Below, piece by piece: positions 19,564-30,783 of a stretch of DNA of 64,000 nt. This stretch comes from Gracilaria gracilis. Its lineage: Eukaryota; Rhodophyta; Florideophyceae; Gracilariales; Gracilariaceae. Made by a program: the position numbers and the translations under genes. Every line of letters begins with the position of its first letter. Position 1 is the first letter of the stretch. The notes under the pieces were generated by a model. That model saw nothing but the letters and a program-made list of their open reading frames with translations, had not been told where the DNA came from and ran no database searches. The DNA lies in assembly GCA_030374805.1 (NCBI GenBank), contig JARGSG010000121.1:1-64000 (forward strand). Reading direction: 5' to 3'.

Positions 19564-21760
19564 ACAGACGCCCGTTAATAAGACAATTGCGAATTATGCT
19601 CTCCAAATAGAACGACCAGCTGTGATCGAACTGATGGTGAGGGAGGCAGCGACGATAAGTGATGCTACCTTGAACTGTCTGTTCCCAAGTCTTTTTGAAA
19701 GGATAAACTAATGATGACAACGTGAGTATAATAATATTATATCGTGTACAGCGTGCACGGCAATTAGAGCGTTGGAGTTGCTTAACTGTTTGTCATACTG
19801 ATCATGTGATCGGATCAGGGTGATCAACTGTTCACATTACTCTGACTTTGGTGAAGCACGGCGATCTGTTTGTGCAACTCATTGGCGTTGTTGTTTCCCT
19901 TCCCACGCACGCGGGCAGGAGATGTTGGCTGCTAACGGGAAGAAATTGTGTTGTTCCCGGCCAACGAGGATCTGATTCGTATGCTGCAATATGCACGCGG
20001 CCTCAGAATCATCGTAGACAGAACGATGATGGCTGGGGCAGCGACGTAGTGCAACGCCGTGAATAAAGTGTACATTATTATGTTATACACCACTGTTGTG
20101 GCGCCATGTTTGAGGGGTGTGATCATAATTGATATTCCGCAGGAGTATTTTCGCGTGTATGATTGCTACCAGGAAGTTGCACGGAGCGGAGCAGGTTGGT
20201 CTCTGATACGGCTGCAACATAATTGGGCTTGTTCGATTTGTGACGAAAATGTGTTCAAAACGTGGCCACGCTGTACAAATGTTGGTAGTTATTTGGGACG
20301 AATCTGTATGTGATATGTGAAAATAGAATGGGGCATTTGGATTGATTTGTTCAAGCAGCAATGGAAAAGTTGCGACGTGTAACACGTCGGCGCCAATGGG
20401 CAGGGCTATGAATGCATCTACGGTTACTCGGTATACACATCATAATATACAAGTGTAGCTCCACCCCCCAGATTGGTTTTCAGTACTTGTTGTTGCCACA
20501 CCAAACCGCTTTTCGAACGTAAAGAAAAAGGTGATAAACTGTTACTGTAGGGTGATAGCTGTTGACGGCCGACAGAAAACGGTGGGGGCAAATGGATGAA
20601 TAACGACGGAGGTGCAGCGGAGATCGCTTTGAACGGATGGCAGATACTAACGGTTGACGCCCTGCAGCTGTGAAAGGTGAGAATGAGGCGGCTGCAATCG
20701 CCGACAAGCCGCGGTGGGGACTCCCAACCGTAGATAATAGCAGCCGCCGCCGCCAGGGCGCACGCGGCAGTGGAGCAGCGTCGGCAGCGGCGGCTGTTGA
20801 ATCATTGGCGACGGTTGCGTTGGCGCGCGGCTCTCAGCCAGTGAAGAGCGGGGCGGGAAGGAAAGAAGGAGAAAAGTGAGAGAGAAACGGCGGCGTGCGT
20901 TCGGAAATGACGGCGTTGACAAGCTGTTTGCAATTCACAGCGCGCACGCCGCGTGGCGAGGCGCAGCTGATTTGTGCAAGCAATGCAAACGCGCCGCCAG
21001 GTGGCGCGCGCTTGTATGGGACGGACGGCCACAACTGCTGCGCCTTTGTAAGCTGCGCATTACACAGTCATAGACGCAATGCATGAACACGCCAAAAGTA
21101 AAACTTGTACAAATGAAGGCGCCCACAGCCGCACGGAGCGGAAACAGCGGCGCTCAAACCGAAAGGCGCCAGTGGGCGAACAGAACACGCGCGCGTCACG
21201 CGCCGTGCACACGTCCGCCACGCCGCACGCGTGTGGTCGCTGCCGCGTGCTCTCCGCGCGCGCGCCGCGTCCCGCGCCGTTGCGGCGCGTGGGTGAGCGC
21301 CACACGCCGCCGCTCCACGTAGACTTAATCCAGGCGCGAGCGGCGCGCGCCGAAGCTTTCGCGAAGAAACTGCTCGACGGCAGCGGTCGACAAAGTGTCG
21401 CGCGACCACCACCGCCGCCGTCGCCGCCGCCGCCGCCGCCGCCGCGGCCGCGGCGGAGCGCCGCTGCAGCGTGTGGCGGCGCGCCGCTGCAGCGCGTGCC
21501 GCCGCGTGGTGGCGCGCAGCCGCCGCACGTGTGCGCGCGCCGCATGCCGCCTTTCGTCGACGTGTACCCGCGCGCGCCAATCGCGCCGCCGCCTCTGACT
21601 GTGTGTGTGTGCGTGCGCCGTGCGGCTTGGGCGCGAACAAGACGTACCGTGATGCATACCCGACCGTGCGCGCGCGCGCGCGCGCGCGCGCGCGCAAATC
21701 AGCCAGCCGCGCGCAGATCCGGCGCGAAGCGAGTGTGGCCTCCACTGCGCGCCGCGCGCA
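19564..21760. other. intergenic, becoming very GC-rich after about 20650
   Basis: No convincing gene. Long frames on both strands between 20650 and 22350 arise from the CpG-rich composition and are not supported by coherent protein features. Confidence 0.5.
21668..21695. repeat. (GC)n dinucleotide tract, 28 bp
   Basis: Uninterrupted GC repeat about 65 bp upstream of a TATA box; alternating purine-pyrimidine sequence of this kind can adopt Z-DNA. Confidence 0.9.
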
Positions 21761-21767
21761 TATAAAG
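21761..21767 (+). promoter_or_regulatory. TATA box of the 135-aa precursor gene
   Basis: TATAAAG stands out in a very GC-rich sequence, 138 bp upstream of the start codon at 21899. Confidence 0.65.
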
Positions 21768-21898
21768 GCGCGCCGCTTGCCGCTTGCCGCCGTTCTAACC
21801 GCCGCGCTCACGCCGTTGCACAGCGACCCATCGCGCCTCCCGCACCCACCCGCTTCCCCCACCTTCTTCACCCCCCCCACCGCCCCGCCATCGCAAGC

Positions 21899-22306
21899 AT
21901 GTCGCGCGTCGCCTCCGCTGTGCTGCTGCTGCTGCTGGCCGTCGTCGCGCCGTCGCTGGCGCGCGCGCAGGCGCCGCGCCCCGTGGGCGTGGGCTCGCAG
22001 TTTCTGCAGCCGCTGCCGCCGCCGCCGGGGCCCATCAACGCCAACACGCTGCTGCCCGGCAGGACGCCGCGCTCGCCGCTGTTCGGCGCCACCGCCGCTA
22101 CTGGCGCCGCGCCCGCCGCTCCCGCCGCCGCCTCTGTCGCCGCGGCGCCGTCTACGCGCGCGCCGTCCACAACAGCGCCGCCGCCGCCCGATGACGACGG
22201 CGACACGGACGCCGTGCCCGTGCCGTCGCCCGAGCCCAGCCGCCGCCGCCGCCGCAAACGCCTCATCTACATCCCGTTCTACTCGTGGAGCGGCTTGCAC
22301 TACTGA
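21899..22306 (+). CDS. secreted Pro/Ala-rich precursor with polybasic site and 14-residue tail (135 aa)
   Basis: A strong signal peptide (SAVLLLLLAVVAPSLARA, cleavage near residue 24) is followed by a low-complexity Pro/Ala/Thr spacer. Next come an acidic patch (DDDGDTDA), then SRRRRRKR and a hydrophobic aromatic tail LIYIPFYSWSGLHY. Signal peptide, spacer, polybasic site and short C-terminal peptide is the order of secreted peptide precursors cut by furin/kexin-type proteases. That role is inference; the tail could also stay attached. A TATA box lies 138 bp upstream. The gene converges with the Sel1-repeat gene, 221 bp between stops. The frame is supported by signal peptide and promoter against strong compositional noise from overlapping frames. 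Confidence 0.6.
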   Translation: MSRVASAVLLLLLAVVAPSLARAQAPRPVGVGSQFLQPLPPPPGPINANTLLPGRTPRSPLFGATAATGAAPAAPAAASVAAAPSTRAPSTTAPPPPDDDGDTDAVPVPSPEPSRRRRRKRLIYIPFYSWSGLHY

Positions 22307-22527
22307 GCAGCGCCGTGTTGTATGTAATTCAAGTCGTGCCACCATATAAATCCACATAATTTATTATTATTATAAACCACTCAAACCACTGTAAATACGC
22401 CACGCAGCCACGTGCTACAGCGCTGAGCGCTGGACAGCGTTGCTCGTTGTCCACGCAACACTGCGCCACTGTTATACTGATGGCTGTCTGAGCTTCAGCT
22501 TGAGCGCGCTGCATCGCTGCTATGCCA

Positions 22528-25500
22528 TCATCCCCCCGATTCTGTCACTTGTGCCAACAGCCCGATACCGCATTCCGCAGCGTAGCGTTCAATCTCCTCC
22601 GCCAGCTCACGATCCTCACCCAGTCCGTACCGTCCATATTTAAATCCCTCCCAAACCAACCGGAAACTGTAAACATCTCGTACCACACTTCCAGCTCCCA
22701 TTGCTCGACGCATCAGCCCTTTTGCACTCTGCACATCCATTTCCACCTGCGGCGCACGGAAAATAACGCCGGAGGTGATTGAAAATACAGCGTCCATTTC
22801 AATCTCACCATCCATTGCCGTCTTCACTAACTCCAACGCTCGATGCGCATCACTCACTTCACCACTCCAGTTAGCCAGTAGAAAGTGACTCAACGTGTAC
22901 ATGGCACCCATGTTTCCTTGTTCTATCGCTTCTTCGTACAGCTCCACCGCACGTTGCTTGTTCTGAGCCACTCCATCTGCGCCATCTTCCAGAACCATTC
23001 CAAGTCTAGTCTTTGCAGGTGCGAAATTATCCTCACGGATTGCACTTTCGTACAGATTCGCAGCACCAACCAAATTTGGCGCCACACCTTCAGCCCCAGC
23101 TTGCAACAGATCTCCTAGATTCACCTTTGTGGCTGGTAGGTTCCCTTCTTGTATAGCACGCTCGAATAGCTCTTTTGCTCGTGGCGCATCTTGAGCTACT
23201 CCCTCCGCGCCGTTTTGCAGCAAAAGCCCCATATTGTTCATAGAAGGTGCATGAGCTCCTTCTTCCACTGCACGCTCATACAGCCTGAATGCTCGTGCTG
23301 TATCGCGAGCAACTCCTTCAGCACCGTTCTGTAGAATGGATGCCAATTCGGCCATTGCGCTCACGTTACTCTCTTGTTCTATAACAGTTTCAAACAGCTC
23401 CACAGCCCGATTCACATCCTGCGGTACTCCATCTGCACCATCTTCCAGAAGCATTCCCAGTTGAAGCTTTGCAAGTACGTAATTGTCCTCCCGGATTGCA
23501 CTTTCGTACAGCTCCGAAGCACGAACCAAATTTGGCGCCACACCTTCAGCCCCAGCTTGCAACAGAACTCCTAGGTTACACTTTGCCACCGGTGAGTTGC
23601 TTTCTTGTAGAGCACGCTCGTATAGCTCTTTTGCTCGTGGCGCATCTTGAGCTACTCCGTCCGCGCCGTTTTGCAGCAAAAGCCCCATACTGTTCATAGA
23701 AGGTGCATGTGCTCCTTCTTCCACTGCACGCTCATACAGCCTGAATGCTCGTGCTGTATCGCGAGCAACTCCTTCAGCCCCATCTTCCAGAATATATGCC
23801 AAGTCGTACATAGCACTCACGTTACTCTCTCGTTCTATCACGGTTTCAAAGAGCTGCACGGCGCGTTTGACATCCTGTTCTACTCCATCTGGGCCATCTC
23901 TCAACAAAGCACCTAACCTGTACATTGCATCAGGGTGGTTTCCCTCATGAATTGCTTCTTCGAAAAGCTGTACGGCTCTTTGCGGGTCTTGAGCTACTCC
24001 TCCAGCTCCATCTTTCATTACGACCCCCAAGTTGTATTTAGCGCCCACGGAATCGGTCTCTCGAATGAGCCCTTCGAACAACTCCACTGCTCGTTTGGCA
24101 TTACGCGGCACCCCATCTGCACCATTCACCAATAGCACGCCCAAATTGTTCGCGGCTGCTTCGTCATTCCCTTCCTGCATAGCCCGTTCGTAAAGACCTG
24201 CCGCACGCCCGGGATCTGGCGGTATTCCTTCAGCACCTTTTGTAAGTAGACCAGCAAGACTCACCATCGCAGGTGCGTGATTTCCCTTTCGAATGGCTCT
24301 TTTGTAAAGTCGCATGGACCTCCTCACATCTGATGAAACCCCTTCTGCACCATTTTCGAGTAAGTTTCCAAGCTCCGTCATCGCATATACGTTCTCTCCC
24401 TCCCTAATGGACCGTTCGTACAGAGCAATAGCCCGAGGAATGTCCACAGGCACCTTACCACTCTCAAGCAACACCCCCAAATTACTCATGGCTACTGTAT
24501 CATTTCCTTCTTGGATTGCACGTTCGCAAAGTCCCACTGCCCGCAGAGCGTCGGCCGGTACACCTTCGGCCCCATATTTCAATAACAAGGCCAGTTCATT
24601 CAAGGCAGTGGTATCATTGTGTTCTCGAATTGCCTGTTCCAACAGCATGACCGCCCGCCTCGCGTTAGCCTGAACTCCCTTTGCTCCTTTCTTTAGCAAT
24701 GAAGCAAGAGCTATCATGGCAGTCGTGTCATTGTGTTCTCGAATTGCCTGTTCTAACAGCATGACCGCCCGCCTCGCGTCAGCCTGAACTCCATTTGCTC
24801 CTTTCTCTAGCAATGAAGCAAGAGCTATCATGGCTCTTGGGCCATATCCTTCCCGAATTGCTCGCTCGTAAAGTTCCATGGCTCTTGGTGCATCCGCAGG
24901 TATCTCTTCTGTACCACTTACCAAAAGTCTTCCCAAATTCGTCATTGCATGGACATTGCTTCCCTCCTTGATAGATCTTTCATACAGGCTGTAGGCTCGC
25001 TTCTTGTCTACCGGTATCCCTCCTGTCCCTAGTTCCAAAACCACAGCAAATCTGTTCATGCAGTTTGTATCGTTACCTTCTCGGATCGCTCGTTCGTACA
25101 GCTCGACTGCCCGCTTCGTATTCGATTGTACTCCTGGCGCCCCCACTAGCAGAATATCACCCAGATCACACATGGCACGTACATCATTCACTTCTTTGAT
25201 CGCCCTATCGAGAAGCTGAATTGCCCGCAGAACGTCAGCAGGAACCCCCTCTCCACCTTGACGCAACAAAAATGCCAAACTCGTCAATGCACTAGTCCAG
25301 GTTTTCATTCTTCTCGAGTCCCTTGATGGAGAGTTTAATTGTTCTGAGCATATTCGCCTTCGAAATACCCAATCAACAATAGTTGCGAATTGGAGAGGAT
25401 TCGCTTCTGTGAACAGCTCATCTTCCGGTTCTCCAACTGCGTTCCATCCCACGCGAATTATCAAATTCAGGGTACTAACACCGGTTCGGTAGTTTTCTCG

Positions 25501-28500
25501 TGAGAAACCATTCTCTAAACCTCTGGGAAGGGGTGAACGTTCTTCACGTTTGGAACCTCCAGCAGTTCTCGCCTTCGCCTTTCTCTCTTCGATAAATTGC
25601 ATATCTACAGCAATGTTTTTCAGCATGTAGAGCTCAGAATCTATATCCACACAAAAAGAGAGCATTCGCTGCATCAATCTCAGAACTTGGCTGTAGTGCT
25701 TGACGGGATCTATTCCGAGACAAATATCCAGGACAGTAAACAAGCATTCTATCTGACGTTCAGAATTGAAGTACCATCCAATCAGCTCCTCACACAATGG
25801 AAGTATTGCCTCTTCAACTTCCGCCTCTCTTTCTTTCCTCACTACCAAAGAAGAAGATGAAAGGATCATTCCAATGAAACTTTGGAGAAGTTCGATGGCC
25901 TCTGAAACGTTACCTTCCGAATCAAATTGTGCGCAAAGAGTTTTCATACATTCCTTCAGGCTTTCAACGTTCTCAGAATGCAAAGCATCGAACTTGTGGA
26001 GCATGAGGCGGTGTGATTCTTCATATTCACCACGGATCTGTGGAATATTTTCCACCTTCATGCTGGCGCTCCCAGGTTTCCATACAAGTCCTCCGTCTTT
26101 CACCTTCTCCGGTCCCGATATCTTCAATGATTCTTGAACAAGAAGACATGAATCCCTTAGAGTCCGCTCATGAGCCTCAGCATAGGATACGGGCTGGATG
26201 GCTTGCAGAGGAAGACAGCCAATGGCGAACCCAGTAATATTGTCTTCTACATTCTTATGTCCGACTGTTATGGGCTGTTTCAAGAATTCTCTGGTCTCAA
26301 GTTCAAAACGGCAAAACTGCGGTCGGAATGGCGGCCATTCTGCCCATACCCTTACTTCTGTGTCCCAAGCAGTATCCATTGCTTTGAAACTCAATCCATC
26401 ATTTTCCATCTTTGCAGTATTAAGGGTGATGGGAGTGATGCCCAAATCCTCCTGCCATTCCTTGAATCCATCAAGGCGTCCTGAGAAAGCATCTCGCCAC
26501 CACTTCCATTCCAATTTTCCTTCGCCCCTTTGAAGAAGCGTCAACGTGCACTTGCCTGAACCATCCATATTAATCTTCACAGACATATCCTGGGGTCCGC
26601 ACTCGACATGTACAATCACACATACTCCAAAATTTGAATGTGTAGTTTCTTCCCGCGTTCCCCTCTGTTCAGTCCGGGTACGCTTCCATTCACGATAATC
26701 TTTTCTGGCACCACCAAGAGAATTCATATCGATTGCAATCCAATCTCTATTGTTCCCTTTACAAGGCTCTTCTTGTTGGAGTACCTCAACTCTAAGCCCA
26801 GGAAAGGACAACAACAGTAGCATCACCGCCGCCAACCCCAGCTTCTCTACTTCTTCTGCCTCAATAGGGTTATGAAAGGAGAAAAGAATCATTTCCAAGT
26901 TGTTCTGTGCCTCCCATACCAATCGACACTGAACGCCCTTTCTTCCTAGTATCCCCAGACGGTTTAAGTCATTCAGTAACAGGCAGGTCGAATCGCTCAG
27001 TTTTATCTCAATCCCCGTGTGGTTCATTCTGCCGTTCGTCGCGGCTTCAAGCAGGTCGTCAACGGACTTTCCCCCAGCAAAATCCAGCCAGCGTCCAAGA
27101 ACTGTTCGAACTGATTCCATTCGATATCCCATGAATGTTACGTACTGATCCAAGTACTGATACCGACGACCGTTTTCATGGGCAAATCTCCGTTCCAGAC
27201 GTCTCTTCTCCAGCTGCTTGTGTGCTTCTCGAAGATCCCAGTTTCTGTGCACCTCACACATTTCTGTGTTGCCTTCAGCACGTCCGAGACAAATCTCCTT
27301 CCAGTCCTTGTTTAGCTCTTCAACCAGGAACCAAATCTGATCACCGCCAGCCAGGCTCAACCACACATCAATAAGCTGTCCAGCTTTGGTCACTAGACGG
27401 TTGTTTTCCGAGACGGCGGACGATACGTCTCGTAGAATCGGGAGAATACGCAAAGGTCCTTCACCTTCACGCATCAAAGCCGATTGCTGAAAGAGTTCCT
27501 TATCATAAGTGAGACCCAGTTGTGACCGCAGATTCTTCGTGGCCTCCGCTTCCCTGAACGTATCACGGTCGTCATTTTTATTTGCATCTCTTTCATGCGA
27601 TGTAGATTCTACTACATCGGCACCAACCCCGTGTGAAGTACCTCGCTGACCATTTCTTATTCTGTCATTCTCCAGAGCGCAGTACCCGAGATGAAGTAGG
27701 ATTGTCAACCACTCAAGCATATTTCCATCAAACTTCCGCATTTCCTTCACGAAACAAGACCGCACAGGAAGCTCCGAAACGAACTCTCCGAGCACATCTT
27801 GGTAGGCATCGTACGAGTAGTAGCTGTGATGGACATTTGTGTTCTTCAGGTCCAAACTTCGTGGCTGTGGCGCTCCGAATGGCAGACATTTACCAGCCCT
27901 GATGGCTTCCTGAAACAGTTCCTGTTTCACAACCAGCCCGTCGCTCATATGGCTGTCTTTCTTCCAGCCATCCCACAACATCGGACTCATACCGTGCATG
28001 TTACCATCTTCTGTCCACAGCTGAAGTGCAGCCGATGCCAACAACTGTGCTCCAAAGTACTTGCCACGTGCGTGAAATTGTTCGACGGCCCTCTTTCGGA
28101 CAAATTCGGGAGCAATCTCGGGGTCAACAGCTACCTCGAAATCTGCCATCCACTTTTGAAGTCCTTGGGCGGCGAAAGCGGATGCCCAGTGAACCCACAC
28201 CTCCACAGGTTCTTTGGGTATCATGCTCAGTTTCTTCGGCTTCCTTCTTCCTACTACTACTAGCACAAACTCGACAGCAATTGCTGCTGGAATCAATAAC
28301 CATGGTATGAGGATGTACAAAGGGTCAAGCAAAGCTAACAAAACTTCCTGCAAAGACTGCAAAGCGCGATTGCCAAATGTTGGAAGTGGGTCGCTGTCAC
28401 TGCTTTTCAACAATGTTATGTTCCCAAACTTAATGAAGCACTGCACGTCTCCGTGCGAAATCTGGTTGTCGATAATCTTTTCACTGACCAGTATCTCATC

Positions 28501-28941
28501 GGCAATGTCTTCGCTCTTCATTCGTGTACCGTTGAGCCCACCCTCCTTCCTTCTCCTCTGAAGGCGCAGAAGAGAATACTCAACGCCCACGGCTCTCAGC
28601 GCATCAATAGATCGGCAAGACCACGAATGAAACAGGTGCAGCTGCCACAGCCCCCAAATCGTTCGTATGCCAATAAGAGCTGCAAACACGGCAGCCACTG
28701 CCGCGGCGCACATTTCGGTATACTCTTTGGCCTTTCCCTGGACCACGGCGTAGAAGACAACGTAGGCTAGAGGGAAGAACGTCCATATGAGATTTCGGTA
28801 CCCTGCGACTCGAGTCCTTCTCACGCTGACCCATTTGGAGCTTATGAAGTCGGTGGATGCAATGGCAGTCCACGGAAGAAATGCAGCAATATACGCTGAT
28901 ACGACAAACCAAAAGGAGTTTGCAAGGGTCTCAAAGTCCAT
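22528..28941 (-). CDS. large membrane-anchored Sel1-like repeat protein (2137 aa)
   Basis: A single uninterrupted frame from ATG at 28941. Hydrophobic segments at about residues 8-28, 50-67, 77-100 and 204-230 indicate an N-terminal membrane domain. Residues about 240-1230 form a globular region I do not recognise. Residues about 1232-2050 hold about 21 Sel1-like repeats of 38 residues with the core RAxxLYERAIxEGN...AMxxLGxLLxxGAxGV. Such helical repeats act as protein-protein scaffolds in signalling and ER quality-control complexes. Two adjacent blocks of four repeats (456 bp each, 22970-23425 and 23426-23881) are nearly the same, a recent internal duplication. The membrane topology and partners are unknown. 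No intron is needed. Confidence 0.88.
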   Translation of the reverse strand: MDFETLANSFWFVVSAYIAAFLPWTAIASTDFISSKWVSVRRTRVAGYRNLIWTFFPLAYVVFYAVVQGKAKEYTEMCAAAVAAVFAALIGIRTIWGLWQLHLFHSWSCRSIDALRAVGVEYSLLRLQRRRKEGGLNGTRMKSEDIADEILVSEKIIDNQISHGDVQCFIKFGNITLLKSSDSDPLPTFGNRALQSLQEVLLALLDPLYILIPWLLIPAAIAVEFVLVVVGRRKPKKLSMIPKEPVEVWVHWASAFAAQGLQKWMADFEVAVDPEIAPEFVRKRAVEQFHARGKYFGAQLLASAALQLWTEDGNMHGMSPMLWDGWKKDSHMSDGLVVKQELFQEAIRAGKCLPFGAPQPRSLDLKNTNVHHSYYSYDAYQDVLGEFVSELPVRSCFVKEMRKFDGNMLEWLTILLHLGYCALENDRIRNGQRGTSHGVGADVVESTSHERDANKNDDRDTFREAEATKNLRSQLGLTYDKELFQQSALMREGEGPLRILPILRDVSSAVSENNRLVTKAGQLIDVWLSLAGGDQIWFLVEELNKDWKEICLGRAEGNTEMCEVHRNWDLREAHKQLEKRRLERRFAHENGRRYQYLDQYVTFMGYRMESVRTVLGRWLDFAGGKSVDDLLEAATNGRMNHTGIEIKLSDSTCLLLNDLNRLGILGRKGVQCRLVWEAQNNLEMILFSFHNPIEAEEVEKLGLAAVMLLLLSFPGLRVEVLQQEEPCKGNNRDWIAIDMNSLGGARKDYREWKRTRTEQRGTREETTHSNFGVCVIVHVECGPQDMSVKINMDGSGKCTLTLLQRGEGKLEWKWWRDAFSGRLDGFKEWQEDLGITPITLNTAKMENDGLSFKAMDTAWDTEVRVWAEWPPFRPQFCRFELETREFLKQPITVGHKNVEDNITGFAIGCLPLQAIQPVSYAEAHERTLRDSCLLVQESLKISGPEKVKDGGLVWKPGSASMKVENIPQIRGEYEESHRLMLHKFDALHSENVESLKECMKTLCAQFDSEGNVSEAIELLQSFIGMILSSSSLVVRKEREAEVEEAILPLCEELIGWYFNSERQIECLFTVLDICLGIDPVKHYSQVLRLMQRMLSFCVDIDSELYMLKNIAVDMQFIEERKAKARTAGGSKREERSPLPRGLENGFSRENYRTGVSTLNLIIRVGWNAVGEPEDELFTEANPLQFATIVDWVFRRRICSEQLNSPSRDSRRMKTWTSALTSLAFLLRQGGEGVPADVLRAIQLLDRAIKEVNDVRAMCDLGDILLVGAPGVQSNTKRAVELYERAIREGNDTNCMNRFAVVLELGTGGIPVDKKRAYSLYERSIKEGSNVHAMTNLGRLLVSGTEEIPADAPRAMELYERAIREGYGPRAMIALASLLEKGANGVQADARRAVMLLEQAIREHNDTTAMIALASLLKKGAKGVQANARRAVMLLEQAIREHNDTTALNELALLLKYGAEGVPADALRAVGLCERAIQEGNDTVAMSNLGVLLESGKVPVDIPRAIALYERSIREGENVYAMTELGNLLENGAEGVSSDVRRSMRLYKRAIRKGNHAPAMVSLAGLLTKGAEGIPPDPGRAAGLYERAMQEGNDEAAANNLGVLLVNGADGVPRNAKRAVELFEGLIRETDSVGAKYNLGVVMKDGAGGVAQDPQRAVQLFEEAIHEGNHPDAMYRLGALLRDGPDGVEQDVKRAVQLFETVIERESNVSAMYDLAYILEDGAEGVARDTARAFRLYERAVEEGAHAPSMNSMGLLLQNGADGVAQDAPRAKELYERALQESNSPVAKCNLGVLLQAGAEGVAPNLVRASELYESAIREDNYVLAKLQLGMLLEDGADGVPQDVNRAVELFETVIEQESNVSAMAELASILQNGAEGVARDTARAFRLYERAVEEGAHAPSMNNMGLLLQNGAEGVAQDAPRAKELFERAIQEGNLPATKVNLGDLLQAGAEGVAPNLVGAANLYESAIREDNFAPAKTRLGMVLEDGADGVAQNKQRAVELYEEAIEQGNMGAMYTLSHFLLANWSGEVSDAHRALELVKTAMDGEIEMDAVFSITSGVIFRAPQVEMDVQSAKGLMRRAMGAGSVVRDVYSFRLVWEGFKYGRYGLGEDRELAEEIERYAAECGIGLLAQVTESGG

Positions 28942-29465
28942 TTGTGTGCTTCGTGTACTGAGCTGGAAGTGGTACGATCAAAGGTGAGACACGAGAGGAG
29001 TTGTGGAGGATATTGGAAAGCCGAAACGAAATCAGTTATCTTCTTGAAGAAAGGCCGTTGGTGAATGACAACGGGGCTTCTACCAACGTGTTGTGAACAG
29101 CTCTGCAGTTTGTGGAGAAGTGCCATGGAGCTGACTTTATGCTATGGCGGCCTCTAACAGGTAGATAACCAATGAGGGGGAAATGTCACGATTTCGGGAT
29201 CAGTACCTCAACACTAGCTGTTGTTAGGTTTCAGGTACTACTCAACGGGTAGGCAAAAGAGGAAGACCGGGTACCTCACACGTCGGGTTGTTCCCTTGTG
29301 GTGAGTAACCGCTCGTAGGCGAGCGGCCTTTTTATGCACCCGACCAGACCAGTTGACTGCTGGTCTGGTCGCAAATTCAGACGCAGGGCGTTTATGGCTC
29401 TAGAGATGATAGACTAAATCAAATACACTAACAGGAGCAACACTGACGCAATATCAAGATATTTG
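28942..29465. other. region upstream of the Sel1-repeat gene, with hairpins
   Basis: No gene. Two perfect hairpins stand close together: CCGCTCG/CGAGCGG with a 4-nt loop followed by CCTTTTT (29309-29326), and CGACCAGACCAG/CTGGTCTGGTCG with a 7-nt loop (29341-29371). Confidence 0.6.
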
Positions 29466-29469
29466 TTAA

Positions 29470-30657
29470 CCCTTGTCGAATACCCGGAACTATTCTCTTC
29501 CGGGTATCAATTTTTGTGAAAAAGATACCCGGAAGAGCTCTTCCACTTGGAACACCCCTATTCCATGTATCAATGTTACATAAAATTATTAGAAATAATA
29601 CTATGTTCTCCAGCAAGGTAGTTTTAGAGTCTTCATAAACCTTGCTGACGAGCACCCTTGTAGATGAAAGTGCTCAACAACGCCGGCGTTGTAGTAAAAT
29701 AAACCTGTGAGAAACCCGTCAATAGCGTGATACTCATCTACGTTTTGCATGCTGTGTATCACGTAAAAATTGGGGACAAAACAATGGCAAATTCGTAGCT
29801 GGAGAGAATATTTATTTGTCTTATCAGTACAGCTCTCGTGCCAAATACGTTTTATAGAAAGTTTTCATCAGTTTTTCAGTATTGAAACAGGTTAATAATC
29901 GATTTTCAGCACTTCTGTACTATTGTGCTTCTAAGTTTTCAATAAAAGCGAAAACAACTATAATACTTTTGATAGGAAAACTACTATATGGTGTGACGCT
30001 TTTCTCAGCTGTTCACTCTGCTCTGCGATACATATGCTACTCAAAATGTGCCTCTAGTTCTCATTTTGTCAGTAGGCTGCAGCATGTACCTTTTAAACCG
30101 TTGCATAAAGATTGCGCGCAATAAAAGTACACAAGACAAATACCTAGTGTTTACTCTACCTTGCAGGCCTTTTTTTGATGGTTAAGAAGTTTTTATTTGT
30201 TCTAGTTCGTTTTAAACGTTTTAGTCGCGATAATGTACCAAACAAAGTAGTGCAAAATAACTAAATGGCCTTGGCTGGGCAAAATACATGTAGAGCAATA
30301 TAAAGCCATCTCCATATTATGCACCCCGAAGAGGTCTCTTCCTAATGGAAAAGAGAGGTCTCTTTCTAATGGAAGACAATCTATTCCAATCTGAATAGGC
30401 GCCTTTTCCAAAAAATTGAAGAGAATTCCAGTCACTGCAGCGCTTCTCGCTCCGTTTTGAGCCATTTCGTTATCGTCGCATATTTTAAGATCTATTTGTC
30501 AAATTTTCGTACAAGTATGGCAAACAAAAAAAGAAAGAAAGACGTATTCAACGCAATTTGTTTTATTCTTCTCTGCAATTTATTTCCTTAATTACGGCCT
30601 TCTTCAAAATGCTGTTTTCAGCCAATTTTTATTTATTCCGGGTCCTCCTGACAAGGG
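29470..30657. mobile_element. TTAA-flanked non-autonomous DNA transposon (1188 bp)
   Basis: It is bounded by TTAA at 29466-29469 and 30658-30661. The left end CCCTTGTCGAATACCCGGAA and right end (rc CCCTTGTCAGGAGGACCCGG) are related inverted termini. No transposase is encoded. Internal sequence is AT-rich with short palindromic words such as GGAAGAGCTCTTCC. A related copy lies at about 51320-52919. The TTAA sites and CCC ends point to mobilisation by a piggyBac-type transposase. Confidence 0.75.
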
Positions 30658-30783
30658 TTAACGTATACTGATTGCAAGTCAATGCACTACGCCAAAGAAG
30701 ATTATTCGCGCATATGCGCATTGCGCGCAGGGAACACGTAATCACCGCAAATGTTTTTCCTCAAACAAATTCCGACGCGCCAA

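Noticed and set aside
21068..22357. A 429-codon frame on the minus strand and several long overlapping frames
   Set aside because: They come from the GC-rich, (GC)n- and (GCC)n-like composition. The plus-strand 135-aa gene has a TATA box and signal peptide, and these do not.
29309..29333. Bacterial origin suggested by a terminator-like hairpin
   Set aside because: All neighbouring features are eukaryotic and no bacterial-type operon or ribosome-binding sites are present.
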